In this document: positions 46,440-58,286 of the stretch, one piece after another | How positions within the stretch are numbered: the first letter of the stretch is position 1 | Layout: each line of letters starts with the position of its first letter | DNA from: Thamnaconus septentrionalis | Taxonomy: Eukaryota; Chordata; Actinopteri; Tetraodontiformes; Monacanthidae | Direction: 5' to 3' | Assembly (NCBI GenBank): GCA_009823395.1 | Contig: CM020509.1 | Location: 15,031,501-15,095,500, forward strand | Length of the DNA stretch: 64,000 bases | Translations under genes and position numbers: made by a program | Notes under the pieces: generated by a model | Seen by the model: only the letters and a program-made list of their open reading frames with translations | Databases searched by the model: none | What the model was told of the DNA's origin: nothing

Positions 46440-49140
46440 CAGTGTATTTCATTGAGTTAAACCAGTAGCTGCTTCCCTGCGACCTGCACGGCCATCCTGT
46501 TGCACTTTCAAACATTTGATGGCATCAGCTGAGCGTCAGTGAATGAGTGAAGACTTCAAGTTTAGAAAAAGAGAACTCAAAGCACAGGTGCACAGGTCCA
46601 TCATTTATTTGTTGACGTCGACCTGTAAACTGTGAGCTGCCAAATCATTAATTATTGCCTATCAGGCAAACCTGCCCAACCTGTCAGCGTCTCCATCTGT
46701 CCACCTGTCTATCATCTTGTTATTGCTGTATTATTGCACCTACTACCAGCACGGGTATTTTTTACATGAGATAAATTTGCCCAGACATGCCCCGAGTCAT
46801 GCAAGGGCAAAAAAGACACGATATATTCGACAAGCAACTTCTCAGCCCTGGACTTGGACCTCCAAAGTCTTTACCCATAAAGCAAGCTGATGGTTAAGGT
46901 TATGGAATGCAATCAAATTTTAAGGCCATCCTTTGGAGGATGGCACAATGGATGACCTAGACAGATAGATAAATTGGCTCAAAACAGCTTCAGTCGACTA
47001 TCAGTCAAGTTTTCAGGCCCCATTTTTCCTGAACTCTGCTCTATGTGCAAATCTACCCTAAAAAGACACACATGCTGCAAAACTAACAGACCCAAAATTC
47101 AAACGTGCATAAAGTCTATCGTCAACAAATTCTTTCCATGGCTTACTCCTGCCACGGTGCCCCCCACTGGTTCTTCTGTGGCGTTGCACCACGCTCATAG
47201 CCACAAAACAAAGTTTTCTCCCTCACGTGTCCCCTAAATTTCCTAAATTTCCAAAAATACATCCAGACCCGACGGCCTCAGACTCCCGCAGCGAGCCAAA
47301 AAAAAAGTGGCTGGCTGCAGAGAGTAACCCCCGCAGACTAACTATCTCAATTAGCGAGCGTGGCTCTCTCACTTTTTTTTTTTTTTTTTGAAAGTGCGGC
47401 ACACCGCAGAGAAGGGCACAGCGTGCAGAGGCCGACCCGCAGCGTTCCATTAAAGGCTTAACCTGGTTACAAGCTGTCACGCTCGTCCAGCGGCGGGGCT
47501 GATCAAAGACGGGACTCTAGAATCAATGTGAGGCGCATGCACGTGCACACAGAGACTCAAATGCAAGCACGTCACATGTGAGTGTGCAGATGTGCGCCGA
47601 CGGGCACGTGCTCGATACAAACTCCCAGCCTTGTGCTTCTGCTCGGGAAAACAGCTGGACCAGTGAGATTCCTGCCTTCAGCTGGATTATTATGGCTAGT
47701 TGAATCCAAACAGCTCCAGTCCAACATTTCCTAGCAGCAGCAGCAGCAGCAGGAAAAAGAATGGAGGCAGATCACCTTGTCCTTATGACCGCGCAGCCTT
47801 TCAATGCGTGTTGACAGTACGAGACCCTGTGCGCAATTACCGAACTTATCTTCCCGCCTGGGGGAAAAACAGCCCACTTCAATACAGCATTCTAGCTGAC
47901 GCCTTCTTACAGTCGTCCGGCCTTCGCCGCTAACACGAAATGGCGAGAAAAGGTTTGTTAAATATATCTGAATTGTTTAAACATAATTGTCTTGCGGTAA
48001 TAGTCCTCTTAAAGCCTCTCCTGGTGGGCGGCTGACAACTGATTAAAGGACAGTGTGAGATGAAGAGGAGGAGGAACAGCTAATGCGCTGACATCTGAGG
48101 AAAGGCAGAATGCACGTCGGGAAAATTATTCAGAGTAGCCGACAATTAGTGGATATCTGCCGTCTGGCTGCGAGGGTTGGGGGAAAAAGAGCTGCTGTTG
48201 CAAATGTGTTCCGTTTAATGCCTGTAAGTTTAGCGGAGATTAGGTGAGGTTATCTGCATTTGCACTGAAATAAAAAAAAAAATTGCAATGCTTTCAATGC
48301 TGCAAAATAGATTCAAACTAATAGTTTATTAAGCTCGTTAAAAAAAAAAAAAAAAATGCCCAGACATGATCCAGACCAATGGCCTGCTTAAGTCTGACCC
48401 GTGTCTGAATCACGCTGCTCCTCCTGATGCCAAGTCATTTCCAGAGCTAATTACACCCGGCAGCACACCGTGGTCCTCGGTGTCCCAGCAGTGCCGCCAT
48501 TGGCAGTAACAGCGCTGAGGAGCAGACGTGCAAGACAGACACACATCCTGTCCATCTTACACAAATTCAAATGCCGTTCATTAAGAGAACAAATTAAACA
48601 CGCTTCTCCGGAGCCTTTGTTTGCTCCTCGACTGTAGGCGTCCTGATGTTTCGTCCCACAAGTTGTTTCAATAGATCATTTGAGCGTCGCTACTGGCATC
48701 TCGTGCCCACGTTAAAAAAAAAAAAAGGATAGAACCAAAAACCAAACAAAAAACAAAACAGTGCAGCCCTGGAAAAACCTGTGTTTTCCCTCATTGGCTA
48801 CAAGCAGAAATACACAGCGCGCAAACAGTGCTGCTGTCCATGGTGCTGAAACCTTTCCAGGGAGCCTGTATGAATGACAAACAGTTGCAGACGAGCTGCT
48901 GACCACAGAGTGCTGCCCTGCCTTTGTTGTTGAGTCTCCGCTCCGTCCACCCGTTATTCTCAGTGGTTTCTTTTAGCTCCTCAAAACCTTTTTCGGAGCT
49001 CAGATGGAAAGATGAACTCATTTCATATTCCTCCCCCCCCGCCCCCCCCCCCTCCCTCCAAACGTGTCCTTCAGTCCAACAGGTTCATGGGCTCTATTTA
49101 CCGATGAGGGCTAATTGTACCTGCCACCAGAAATCTCCTG
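46440..49140. other. Unique stretch, no gene seen
   Basis: It contains a T-run at about 47,374-47,390 and A-runs at about 48,338-48,356 and 48,714-48,726. No exon or element is recognised. Confidence 0.5.
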
Positions 49141-49143
49141 GGT

Positions 49144-49157
49144 GTTGCCATAGTAAC
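49144..49157 (+). promoter_or_regulatory. RFX X-box motif (one mismatch)
   Basis: GTTGCCATAGTAAC differs at one position from the palindromic X-box GTTGCCATGGTAAC. A perfect octamer lies 47 bp downstream (49,204-49,211), followed by CAATTAAAAT. The arrangement looks like a conserved enhancer core. Confidence 0.5.
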
Positions 49158-49203
49158 GTAGATGAGTCCAGCCTTTTGAAGGTGGTCTTGGTGCATGAAC
49201 GTT

Positions 49204-49211
49204 ATTTGCAT
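49204..49211 (-). promoter_or_regulatory. POU octamer (ATTTGCAT)
   Basis: A perfect octamer paired with the X-box at 49,144. Confidence 0.45.
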
Positions 49212-49310
49212 AGCGCCGCTCACCAATTAAAATACGCCGGACCTTGAATTGATTTTTTTATTTTCTCACCTCGGCTGAGCTTAAAGGAGGTTCATAGACA
49301 AAGCAGAGTT

Positions 49311-49339
49311 TTTTTTCTTTCTTTCTTTCTTTCTCTCTC
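49311..49339. repeat. (CTTT)n repeat
   Basis: A T-run followed by CTTT units and a short CT run. Confidence 0.9.
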
Positions 49340-51825
49340 TGTGGATACAGTAAGCATCAGGTGGGTGAGATGATCAAATAGACCGCAGTGGCAGAAAATA
49401 ACCTCGGCAGGGAGGAGTAAAGGAGAATGTGCACTGTGTACACACGGCGAAAAAAAAGCCTTACAGGTCTGCAGAGAGGGGAGGAGGCGGGGCGATGCGG
49501 GCAGGAGAGGCGTCTGGAGGAACGGACAAAGGCCGGCGAGCTGTTTACTCACTACGTTATTCCAGACAGGACCGGAGGGCAGTGGGGCTAGAATTTCAGA
49601 AGAGGAAAAACCCTTTAGATAGCGACAGAAAAACGGGGCCCTTCTCACCAGTGGGGAGAAATTGGGGTGAAAAGACGGATGAGATGACCTGTAAGACAAG
49701 CAGCCTTCAAAAACATGTTGAATAATTCATCCAGTCAGGTGGCGAGAGGACATCCGGAGGAGGAGCAAAGCCCGCGCTGATGAATTTGTTTATTCTTAGG
49801 ACCCGCCGACACTTGATCAGGATGGAAGAGGAAGTTGATCACCGCCGCGTTTGAGACGTCGTGTCAACACACTCGTAACCAGTCGCGTCCTCGGCCACGC
49901 AGAAAAAAACAAACCGGGCTGATTCGCCCGATCGTGTCGTTCGTCTGCCTGTAGGCCACCGTCATCCCTCTCGCTAATGAATTGCCACTAGAAGTCCCCA
50001 GCTGCATGTTACGCGGATGTGTTGCGCAGAACAAACATGCAAAGGCAAATCAAGTGGAAAAGCATCGTTGGCTCAGATGTTCACAGTGTAATTACATGCG
50101 GTGGATACACCATAAAAATCTAATTTATTGGCTGCTTTTACAATTCCAGACACAGCGGCTCCCGATTGAAGGCTCGGCTTTAAAGCCGTGCACCTCATCT
50201 CATCATTTCTATATAAGACCATCAAGGCTCAGAGGCTTCTGCCAATCACCGCCACTTCACGATTCAGAAGAACCACCCTTAGTTTTGATTCCCAGTACAT
50301 TATTTTATGCCGCATCACAGCCTACTTTCCATTGGATTGACTGTATCATTTAAAGCCATCCTTTCTTATTAGAAATGATGCCAACCTGATTCTGACATGG
50401 TTCACAAACTTGTTGTGTTCAACAACTAAAAGAATCTTTAAAAAAAAAAAAGTTTTTGGACAAACATATTATGGGCGATGTCTTCATTATGAGAGAGCAC
50501 GCCTACTTTCATGTCACATGTGATTCTTATATTGGACCCGCAAAACGAAGAATTGGAAGCCGGGTCCGTCATGAGTAGCAGTGGGACACAGTTACATATG
50601 AATCCTCAACATTCCAGCAAGCTGTCTTTGTCCCCCCTGCGCCTCGTGCCGTCATGTCTCCCTTTGGAACGGATGACCACATGCAAGTGGATTGTGATCT
50701 CTGACAGTTCTGTGAGAGTTTTTGCTCAAGATGCGACAGATATTTCACTCTGCTGTGATGTAATGTTAAATTTCACCGAGCAGAATTTGGTTTATCGTAT
50801 CAGCATCCTGTCAGAAAGCACAAAATTAAGAAATTCATTTTGACAGTTCAGAACTGTCAAACAGGAATGGATCAGAGAAGGGTTAAAGGTAGAACGGCCA
50901 AGCTGGCCAGTGGTTTTCTAGTGAGTAGCTGGAGCAGCAGTATCGATTGAGGTCAAGCCTCAGCTTGTCTGCTTTTGGAAAAATATGAAACATTTTTGTC
51001 CTCCAGTCAGAAAAAAAATGTGATTAGCGAAAGACGACAGGAAATTAGTCAGTGTGAGGCTGAGATGGAAGCAGATGGTTGACTGTGGCAAATGAGAACA
51101 ATGGGAACATCCGAAAGGAAGATTTTCATGTGATTTGACAAAATGTTTGTTCTAATAATAAATATTCATATGAATTCATATTGGAATGTTTGAAGGGACA
51201 TAAATCAAAATGGAGAGAAATCAGATTATTCGGTTTTAATAAAGTAAAAAAAAAAACAGTGTGGCAATTTTTGGGGGGGCTAAAACACTGCAAAGTCTGA
51301 CAGCAATAAATTACGTTTTATGGTGACTGGGTTACAATTTTTCATATCCTGCAATAATTGTAGCCTCTGAGTGAATTGCATTGAATGATGAAGGTTTGCA
51401 CGGCCTGAAACAGAGACGTGTTCCGCAGAGTTTTATTTATCAAAGCATTATTTCCTTGTAAAAGACAAACAGGGAGAATTTACCGTTTTGCAGGGGCACC
51501 ACTTATAATTTTGGGCCCAATGACAAAACATCAGTTCAGTCCCATACATGCTGTATTAATAACAGTCACTCTGGGGATCCCTGATGACTGCCTGGCCAAT
51601 AGAATCGTCCACGTTTTCCCGTCTTTAAGGCTATATTGATTGTTGTCAAGCAGTTTAGACTCTAGTTGAAATAATAACATGATACGTTTCAATAATAAGA
51701 GCTTATCTAATGTGCATTCAAATAAAGGGGAGCTCATCTTGAAACTGTTCAACGTTTGATAATATGCAATTCGATTTATCGCACATCAACTGTTGACTTT
51801 AATCGTCCTTCCTCTGTGTTTCCAA
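49340..51825. other. Unique stretch, no gene assigned
   Basis: GC-richer DNA to 49,960 followed by AT-rich DNA. The open frame at 49,982-50,353 contains no complete zinc finger or other domain. No splice-flanked exon is seen before 51,830. Confidence 0.45.
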
Positions 51826-51829
51826 ACAG

Positions 51830-51939
51830 GGGCACACACTGCTGACCAGACGCTCGTGTGCGTGTGTGTGTGTGTGTTTTAAGTCGGCGACTCCAGGGTT
51901 CCAGAGAGCCTCCTGTCCAGCGGTCGTCACCCAGAGATT
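51830..51939 (+). other. Candidate non-coding exon (strong splice sites)
   Basis: A pyrimidine-rich acceptor (CCTTCCTCTGTGTTTCC then AAACAG at 51,829) with a plausible branch point (TTGAC about 35 bases upstream) precedes a 110-bp block that ends at an ideal ATT|GTAAGT donor (51,940). One frame is open throughout, but the block contains a GT microsatellite (51,862-51,879), so a 5'-UTR exon is more likely than a coding one. It could be exon 2 of the gene proposed to start near 25 kb. Without transcript data it remains a splice-site prediction by eye. Confidence 0.3.
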
Positions 51940-53208
51940 GTAAGTAAACGTCCCACCGTCGCTCTTCCTCCGGTTCATGTGTTGCTAATGGCTATAAAGT
52001 GAGCAGTGAGCGGAAGCAGGCTAACAAAAAAAAAAAATCACGAAGCAGGTTAAATCCATTTATCCAACTTCCACTTGATCCAGGAAAAGAATATGAATGC
52101 AGTCGTACAAGGATTTAATGGCAAAATCCATCATCAAAGTGAGCCATAGGGAAAAGCCATACAGCTCAGATTTACATAACCTCTTTCACGCCGACGGATC
52201 ATTCTGCTTTAATAGGCTTTATGAAATATATTTTTTTTAAAAAGTTGGGGCATAATTATTCCCACTTCTTGCCCCTTTGACCTTCACTCTCTCCATCTTT
52301 CTGAAAAAACACAACTTACATCATGTTAGACTTGCTGCCAACTTCTCATATCAGAGCGTCTCCACCCGACAACTGGAACAAGCAGCTAGTTTTCATTTTG
52401 TTTGTGTGTGTGTCTGTGTCTGTGTGTGCGCGCATGTGCCTGTGTGTGTGTGTCCTGCAGTTTTTGCTAGCATCCGCAGTCCTTGCATTGATTCCATGCC
52501 AGGGAGCAGCGAGCTGCTGCGTAGTGCTGGGCTTTCTGCTGGAGCCGGGACCGTTGGCCAATGCCTATTTGCCGTAACGAGGGTGTGTGTGCGTGTGCGA
52601 GTGTGTGTGTGTGTGTGGGAGGGAGTTTGATAATGCGGCAGGCTAAATGGCTGCAGCCGGTATGCGCTTGTCAAACGCTGCTGCAGTCTTTGTCTGGCTT
52701 CAATTATTTCCCTCCAAATTAAAAAACGAGACGTTCTCAAACGCTCTTTTGTTATTAGTGCGCCGCACTCCTCCGGGGCGGGGGAGGGGCTTTTTCCTTC
52801 ACTGGCATGTTAAACACCATGTTCCAGAACATGTTGTTTATCCCCTGGGCGCTGCGGGATCATAAGCGGATCATTGTCTCCTAGAGGTGGCCACTTCTGA
52901 GCGCTCGGACCTCCCGCCAGGTTGAATCGCCGCCCTGCTTTCCCCATCCAGTCGGGGTTTTTTTCTCCATAACTCAGTGTGGTAGCAGATTAAAATGCCC
53001 CGCCGCATTGTGTCCTTTTGAGCAGCGAGAGAGGGGCGCGCAGAGCTGACATTGAGAACATCTTTAGGTGGTGTAAGTCATTTAAATCTTTTATTGAGGG
53101 AACCACCACAAAAGACCTCTCCTGCTGTAATACGGTATAAAATCATAAAGGCGTAAAAGCAGAGTGGACTTTTTGTGGGCTATTCCCTCAGAGTGGAGGA
53201 CAGACACG
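51940..53208. other. Unique stretch with imperfect GT arrays
   Basis: GT-rich arrays lie at 52,402-52,453 and 52,581-52,618. Between them is a second splice-like block (52,461-52,573), described in the findings. 52,760-53,050 is moderately CpG-rich. Confidence 0.4.
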
Positions 53209-53216
53209 GTCTACAG

Positions 53217-53496
53217 CAGGGGTGGGCAAACTTTTTGACTGGTGGGGCCACAATGGCTTCTAAAATGCGACAGAGGGGGCCGGAGCAGCAGCAGATGGAT
53301 GGAGTGTTTTGGTGACCCACCTCATAGGAGAATAAAATATATCATGGGATGTGTAGACGTTGCTTTGATGTCAATAGAAAGTTGACAAAAGCAAAGTTAC
53401 AACAAAATATCTCTTTTATCATTTCTTCATGTTGGGCGGGTCGGATTAAAAAGCCGGGCTGCATATGGCCCCAATGACGTAGTTTGCCCACATCTG
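53217..53496 (+). mobile_element. hAT-type MITE, copy 1 (280 bp)
   Basis: It begins CAGGGGTGGGCAAACT and ends AGTTTGCCCACATCTG, inverted termini matching at 14 of 16 positions. The flanks are GTCTACAG (53,209-53,216) and GTCCACAG (53,497-53,504), an 8-bp target duplication with one difference. Length, termini and 8-bp duplication are those of non-autonomous hAT elements. No coding capacity. Confidence 0.9.
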
Positions 53497-53696
53497 GTCC
53501 ACAGTCAGGCAAGCAGCACTTTGAGCTAAATGCTAAAAGCAGCCCAACAGCATGTTGGTGCATCAATACAACCAATCACAGTGCTTATACAGTGTCCAGT
53601 TTATTACCATTTTTTCGTTATGTCTGTGACTGAATGACTCGGCGGACTCTTAAAATGTATGGCTGAAGCCCAATTTAGCTAAGCTAGCTTTTAGTG

Positions 53697-53932
53697 TAAG
53701 TATGTGGCTTGTTTACTTACATACTACGACTTCCTACATACTACAAACTACATACTTAGAATTTACGTAAGTAATAAATGTACTTACCACATAGTCACTG
53801 CAGACTAAATCTTATTACATACCACATACTACTTACTGCATACAACACACTATGTACCACACACTACTAGCTAGGTACTGCATTCTTCCTACATACTACA
53901 TTCTGCTTGCATGCTGACTACATACATATGGC
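53697..53932. repeat. Decayed satellite of about 10-bp ACATACTAC units
   Basis: Degenerate repeats of TACATACTACATAC type fill about 235 bp directly downstream of MITE copy 1. Units vary in length and sequence, so the array is old. Confidence 0.75.
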
Positions 53933-53939
53933 CAGCATT

Positions 53940-55330
53940 CAATTTAATCAATCATCAACACTCAAAAGTCTCCAGTTCTCATTATTCCAATTCAGAGGGC
54001 ACCAGCTTTCAGTCTGACCAGATCCAGGGAAAGACCTCAGAGCTTCTGGACAAACAGATCGCAGCTGATGCATTGTCGTATTATGACACAGCAGCTGGTC
54101 CCATACGTGCAAATGAAACATTTACTGTTTGACTGTAAGCAACACTTGGCCGTGTTTGCCGCTAATTACCAGACGCCTGCTAATACGTTACATCCGATTC
54201 TTAGCCGGGACAATCTGTGTGAGCCTGGATCCCTTCTGGTTTCCTTCCCCACCTCCTTTTAACCTTTCAACACTGCATTTAAATGGTGGAGAGAAAAGAA
54301 ATCTTCTGTGTGTGGTCCTGGGTCGTTCCCCTGAGGGAGCAGCACCTTTCAAGGTGAGCCAAACCTCTCGAGGAGCAGGAAGGACTACCGCCTCCTTTAA
54401 CACTTCACAGAGACTTGAGCGGGGCGCCGCTGTGCTGCGAATCCATGCAGCACAAGAAAAAACCCCTCTGTGATGCGTCGGAGGGATATAAACAGCCTGT
54501 CAGGCGTGCAGAGGGTGTTGCTGGCACAGGCGGCAGTTTGTTCTTGCTTTTGAAATAGTCCTGTAGTCATCATATGCATTTAGCAGAGAGTGACTGAGCA
54601 GGTGCAGATAAGTCTCTGGCGCTCGGTTCACAGACACCTGGTAATGATAGAAATGTAGTTTAAGGTTTGATTGGACTCTAATCGCTCAGTTCGTACGATA
54701 CCAAGAGGAGGGATTAAGTCTTGATTTTAGTTTCTGTAAAAATGTTTGAGGAACAAGCTCCAACCTGGACCCCGAAAGAGCCATTACGTTTTCATTTTTT
54801 CAACCACCTGGAATCAAGTAGAGACCTGCGCTGAGGTTTTATGGCTAATCTCTTCCAAGGCTTTTCATCAAAAATGGATGTATTAAAAGTCCCGCTGCGG
54901 TTCAACACTGAGTCGGAGAAGCAGAATTTGCTGCAGATTTTTTCCTTTTCTTTTCTGCCATTGTTTCTAACACAGGAGGCGAACAAACTCCTCGTTCTCA
55001 TATCACCCTGCATGGATCTGACCATTTTCAAGCATTTCCCCCGCCGCACAATCCTCAGTGGCACAATAAAACCGCAGAGCGCCAGGCGGGACGTCCAAGT
55101 GCCGGACGTGTCCGCCAGTTTAAACCCAGCGGGCTGATCTTCAGCCACTGGTGGCTGCCACTTATCTAGTCACCGTGACCCTTACCTGGCCTCGCTGCTG
55201 CCCTCTCTGTGAGAAACCACTAACTCTCCCGTCTCCAAAACCCCATCCCTGCTTCCCCGCCGCTCAGCTCGACACCAAACGGCTTGTTTTTTTTTGGGTT
55301 TTTTTTCCCTACCCTTTCCTTCCCCCAACC
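53940..55330. other. Unique stretch between the two MITE copies
   Basis: No exon is recognised. The frame at 54,841-55,137 is isolated and without a family motif. Confidence 0.45.
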
Positions 55331-55338
55331 ATTTAGAT

Positions 55339-55692
55339 CAGGCATAAGAAAACTATGGCCCGGGGGCCAAGTTTCTCCTATGCCCGTTAGGCTTTTTAAT
55401 CTGGAGCGCCGAACTTGAAGAAATTCTATTAATAGGAAGTGAGTCATACAGTAGCTGTAGTTCAGCAATTTTTTTCAGGGTTTTAAGAGTCATTTCAATA
55501 AAGAGCTAAAGACTTTGGGGCTTCAAAGACTCATTTTGTTGTAACGCTTCAACAGACATTAAAGCACATGTTTTCTACATGTACCATGATATATCTGTTT
55601 CTCTCCATCCATCTGCTCCTGCTCCGGCCCCCTCTGTTAAAATTTTAGAACCCATTGTGGCCCCACCAGTCAAAAAGTTTGCCCACCCCATG
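55339..55692 (-). mobile_element. hAT-type MITE, copy 2 (354 bp, opposite orientation)
   Basis: Read on the minus strand it matches copy 1 at the start (GGGTGGGCAAACTTTTTGAC, GGGGCCACAATGG, GAGGGGGCCGGAGCAG), again at GTTACAACAAAAT, and again near the far end (GATTAAAAAGCC). The flanks are a perfect 8-bp target duplication, ATTTAGAT (55,331-55,338 and 55,693-55,700). It is about 74 bp longer than copy 1 in the middle, so the two differ by internal indels. No coding capacity. Confidence 0.93.
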
Positions 55693-55700
55693 ATTTAGAT

Positions 55701-57060
55701 GGATCGACTTCGATGTTCAGCTAACAACACCCATCAAACACGCTTGGATCGTCTTATCTCCAGGACCCTCTGATCTCTTCCCCCCCCCCTTGGTCCTGAT
55801 AGAGCGGCGGATAGGCGGCTCCTCCTGACTCGCTAACGCCAACACGTTGATGTCAACAAACCCTGGTAGAGCAGAGTTTACCGTCGCTAATGGCCCAGAA
55901 CTTATTCTTGATCGCAGCGGGATGTGGGGGAACGAGCGCGTCGGAGCCGCTTCCTTGTATCCGTATGCTAGCATGTGTCTGTTTGCATGCTTGCGTGTGC
56001 ATGTGAGCGAGCGTGCACGCGCATGCCACCTCGACTCTCATCAGCTCGGCGCTCGCCTCCTGTCACGGCGCTGCGCGGTGATGAGCGGCGCCGTCACAGC
56101 GGGCGACGCAGCGCTCCAATTAATCACAGAAAAGGACGGCTAATGAAGTCATTACGCACGGGGAGAGTTTCATCTCGAACATCCACTTCTTACGCCGGAG
56201 ACTCTTTCATAGAAACACATTTGGAGGAGGCTCGATAGGCACAGAGAGCTCCAAGATTAGCAAGAGAGAAGTTCGACAAGAAAAATGTCGCTCTGAATTA
56301 GAAACAGTTTGGTGGAGCCAAGTTGTGGCCAAGTCTTGATTCTTTAATTATTTTTTCATGTTTTCACATAGTTTCCCTTTTTGTCGAACCAATGCTGTTA
56401 ATTTCGCCTCCTTTTAATCTTATGAGTCTAAGAGCACGATGCTGGTCACACTTTGCCCTTGAGGGAAAAAAAAACACTTTCTGCTGCATCGTTACATCAA
56501 TTTGGATCTGAATTGGAGAGAATATAAAACACTGCTGTCTTTGTCTTTCAAAACCACCAAGGCGTTTGAGGCGTCGGCAGACTGTCGGACTGATTTTTAG
56601 CCATTCGTGTCAAATTGGGCTTTAATTGGTTGATTTCTTTTAATCTCTCAACCATTTTAGTCAGTCACTTCAGTTAGTTGACGCTGGAGCAGAGCTGCGT
56701 TAACTTTTAGAGAGGCAGGAAAAACATCAGAAACATCATTAAAGCATCATCCAATTATTTTTGTTTCGATCCCTTTGGACTGTCTTTCAGCCTCTATTCT
56801 TCTGTTGCGTTGCGTCAACTCATTAGTGTGGAACACAAACAAAAATTAATATTTTTTTTAAAAGCATGTCATATTGTGCTTGTCAAGGCTGTGGAATTTG
56901 ATTAGCGTCGCATCTTATCTGCTGCCGTGTGGCGTGTGTGTCCTTCGCCGAGGACGCGCCCCGCATCTCACTTTGGAATTCCGACGATTGTCTGTGATTT
57001 TACATTTACTCTACTGCACAACTGTTTTAGTGTCGCTAGTTTTATTTGATTCACTGCATC
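55701..57060. other. Unique stretch, no gene assigned
   Basis: 56,040-56,135 is CpG-rich. The rest is AT-rich DNA without a recognisable exon or transposon. Confidence 0.45.
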
Positions 57061-57061
57061 A

Positions 57062-57250
57062 CACATCCATCTTTCCATCATCTAACTGAAAGTATTGTTT
57101 ACATTTCACAAGATCTTCCTGAAACGCCTCGTCATCGTTTAGCACGTTAGCGGCGAAAAACTCGGCCAGTACGAACAGAACCTGCGAGTACTTCCGGGTT
57201 TGCACCGTGTCCGGGTAAATAAATGCTTGTGAATTATCTTCCAGTTTGGA
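57062..57250 (-). other. Unexplained coding-like patch, 63 open codons
   Basis: On the minus strand, 63 codons are open between stops at 57,251-57,253 and 57,059-57,061. The central part reads as a plausible amphipathic helical segment (RKYSQVLFVLAEFFAANV, then LNDDEAFQEDLVKCKQYF) with vertebrate-like codon choice (CTG, GAG, CAG, GCC, GTG), and it is GC-rich against AT-rich flanks. There is no initiator Met before it and the minus-strand splice sites around it are weak. I do not recognise the protein. Alternatives: an exon, a decayed exon, or a CpG/ETS-type promoter patch (ACTTCCGGG at about 57,190) that is open by chance. Confidence 0.3.
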
Positions 57251-57480
57251 TCAGAATCAGCAAGCTTTCAGTGTTTTGTCAAAATAAACAGAATCCTATT
57301 GTCTTACTGGTTCAACGCTCAGGCTTTGTAATTTACATGACAACGCCTGGATACACATACACACAGTTTCCCGGTGTATGCACCCTCCGAACTCCCTACT
57401 GCACAGCCTGCACAAATCTACCAGAGAGAATTTACAACGCGCACTTGATCAGCACCGCAGATCACACCAGAGCCAGGCCT

Positions 57481-57495
57481 GGTTACCATGGCAAC
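57481..57495 (+). promoter_or_regulatory. Perfect RFX X-box
   Basis: GGTTACCATGGCAAC contains two exact RFX half-sites around the central AT (GTTACC and GGCAAC), the arrangement bound by RFX dimers. It lies 230 bp upstream, in the minus-strand sense, of the coding-like patch at 57,062-57,250. Confidence 0.6.
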
Positions 57496-57499
57496 AACA

Positions 57500-58182
57500 C
57501 CTGCGCGACACAAACCCCTAAAAGCCATAAAGTGTCTCAGCCTCGGTTTTAGTTTTGGACATAAGGAAGCCGAACAACTGGCCGGACTCCGTCACTACTC
57601 ACCCGGACTGTCAGGCTGAGACAGAAATATGTGTCCCAGGCTGTACTCAGAAATGTTGAGTGTCGCCTCTCTCAGCCTCCAGCAGTGTCTCCCTGCCTCA
57701 ACTGGCAATAAACAGTCTGAGTGGCTGCTTGTGCTATGACCTGTCTCTCCTTCTATTTCTTCTTTTTTTTTTTAATGTTCCATCTGCTACGTCGGGTTAA
57801 AGCATAGCAACAAGAGACAGATTTTTTTTTTTTTTTCATACACTAAAACCTGCTGGTTCTGTGTTCATCTATAAACATCAATCTTCAGATGTGACCAATG
57901 TTTCACAGATGTTTTTTTAAAGACATAATTTAACGCAGTATTCCCACAAGAAGATTTGACCTTGGTGTATAGAAGTAGAGTCAAACCAGTTTAATCACTG
58001 ATCGAAGAATTTGGGCTGGAATTAAACTACGGATTCTTGAATGGAAGCTCTTTCACAATCAGGCTCTGTGTAACACTCCAAATACTCCAGATATTAAGAT
58101 TCAACGCACATTTGAGAAAACAGACGTCATGCCAGATCTTCAGTATACAAAATGGGACTTTATTCTCAATGATCTTGTCAGT
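57500..58182. other. Unique stretch, no gene seen
   Basis: It contains T-runs near 57,765 and 57,825 and no recognisable exon. Confidence 0.5.
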
Positions 58183-58286
58183 CCTGCCTTCGCCCTATGA
58201 CAGCTGGGATAGGCTCCAGCAGACCCCCGTGACCCTGAGCTCAGGAAGAAGCGGGTATTGCAAATAGATGGATGGATGGATGGATG
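58183..58286 (+). mobile_element. Retroposon 3' tail ending in (ATGG)n
   Basis: The series CAGCTGGGATAGGCTCCAGC, CCCCCGTGACCCTGA, GAAGCGGGTATTG, then GGATGGATGGATGG is the conserved 3' end of a very common teleost SINE/LINE family. Only the last 100 bp is preserved, as expected of a 5'-truncated insertion. Confidence 0.8.

Noticed and set aside
49982..50353. Possible C2H2 zinc finger (CSQCNYMRWIHHKN)
   Set aside because: The spacing between the Cys pair and the His pair is far too short for a C2H2 finger, and no other finger is nearby.
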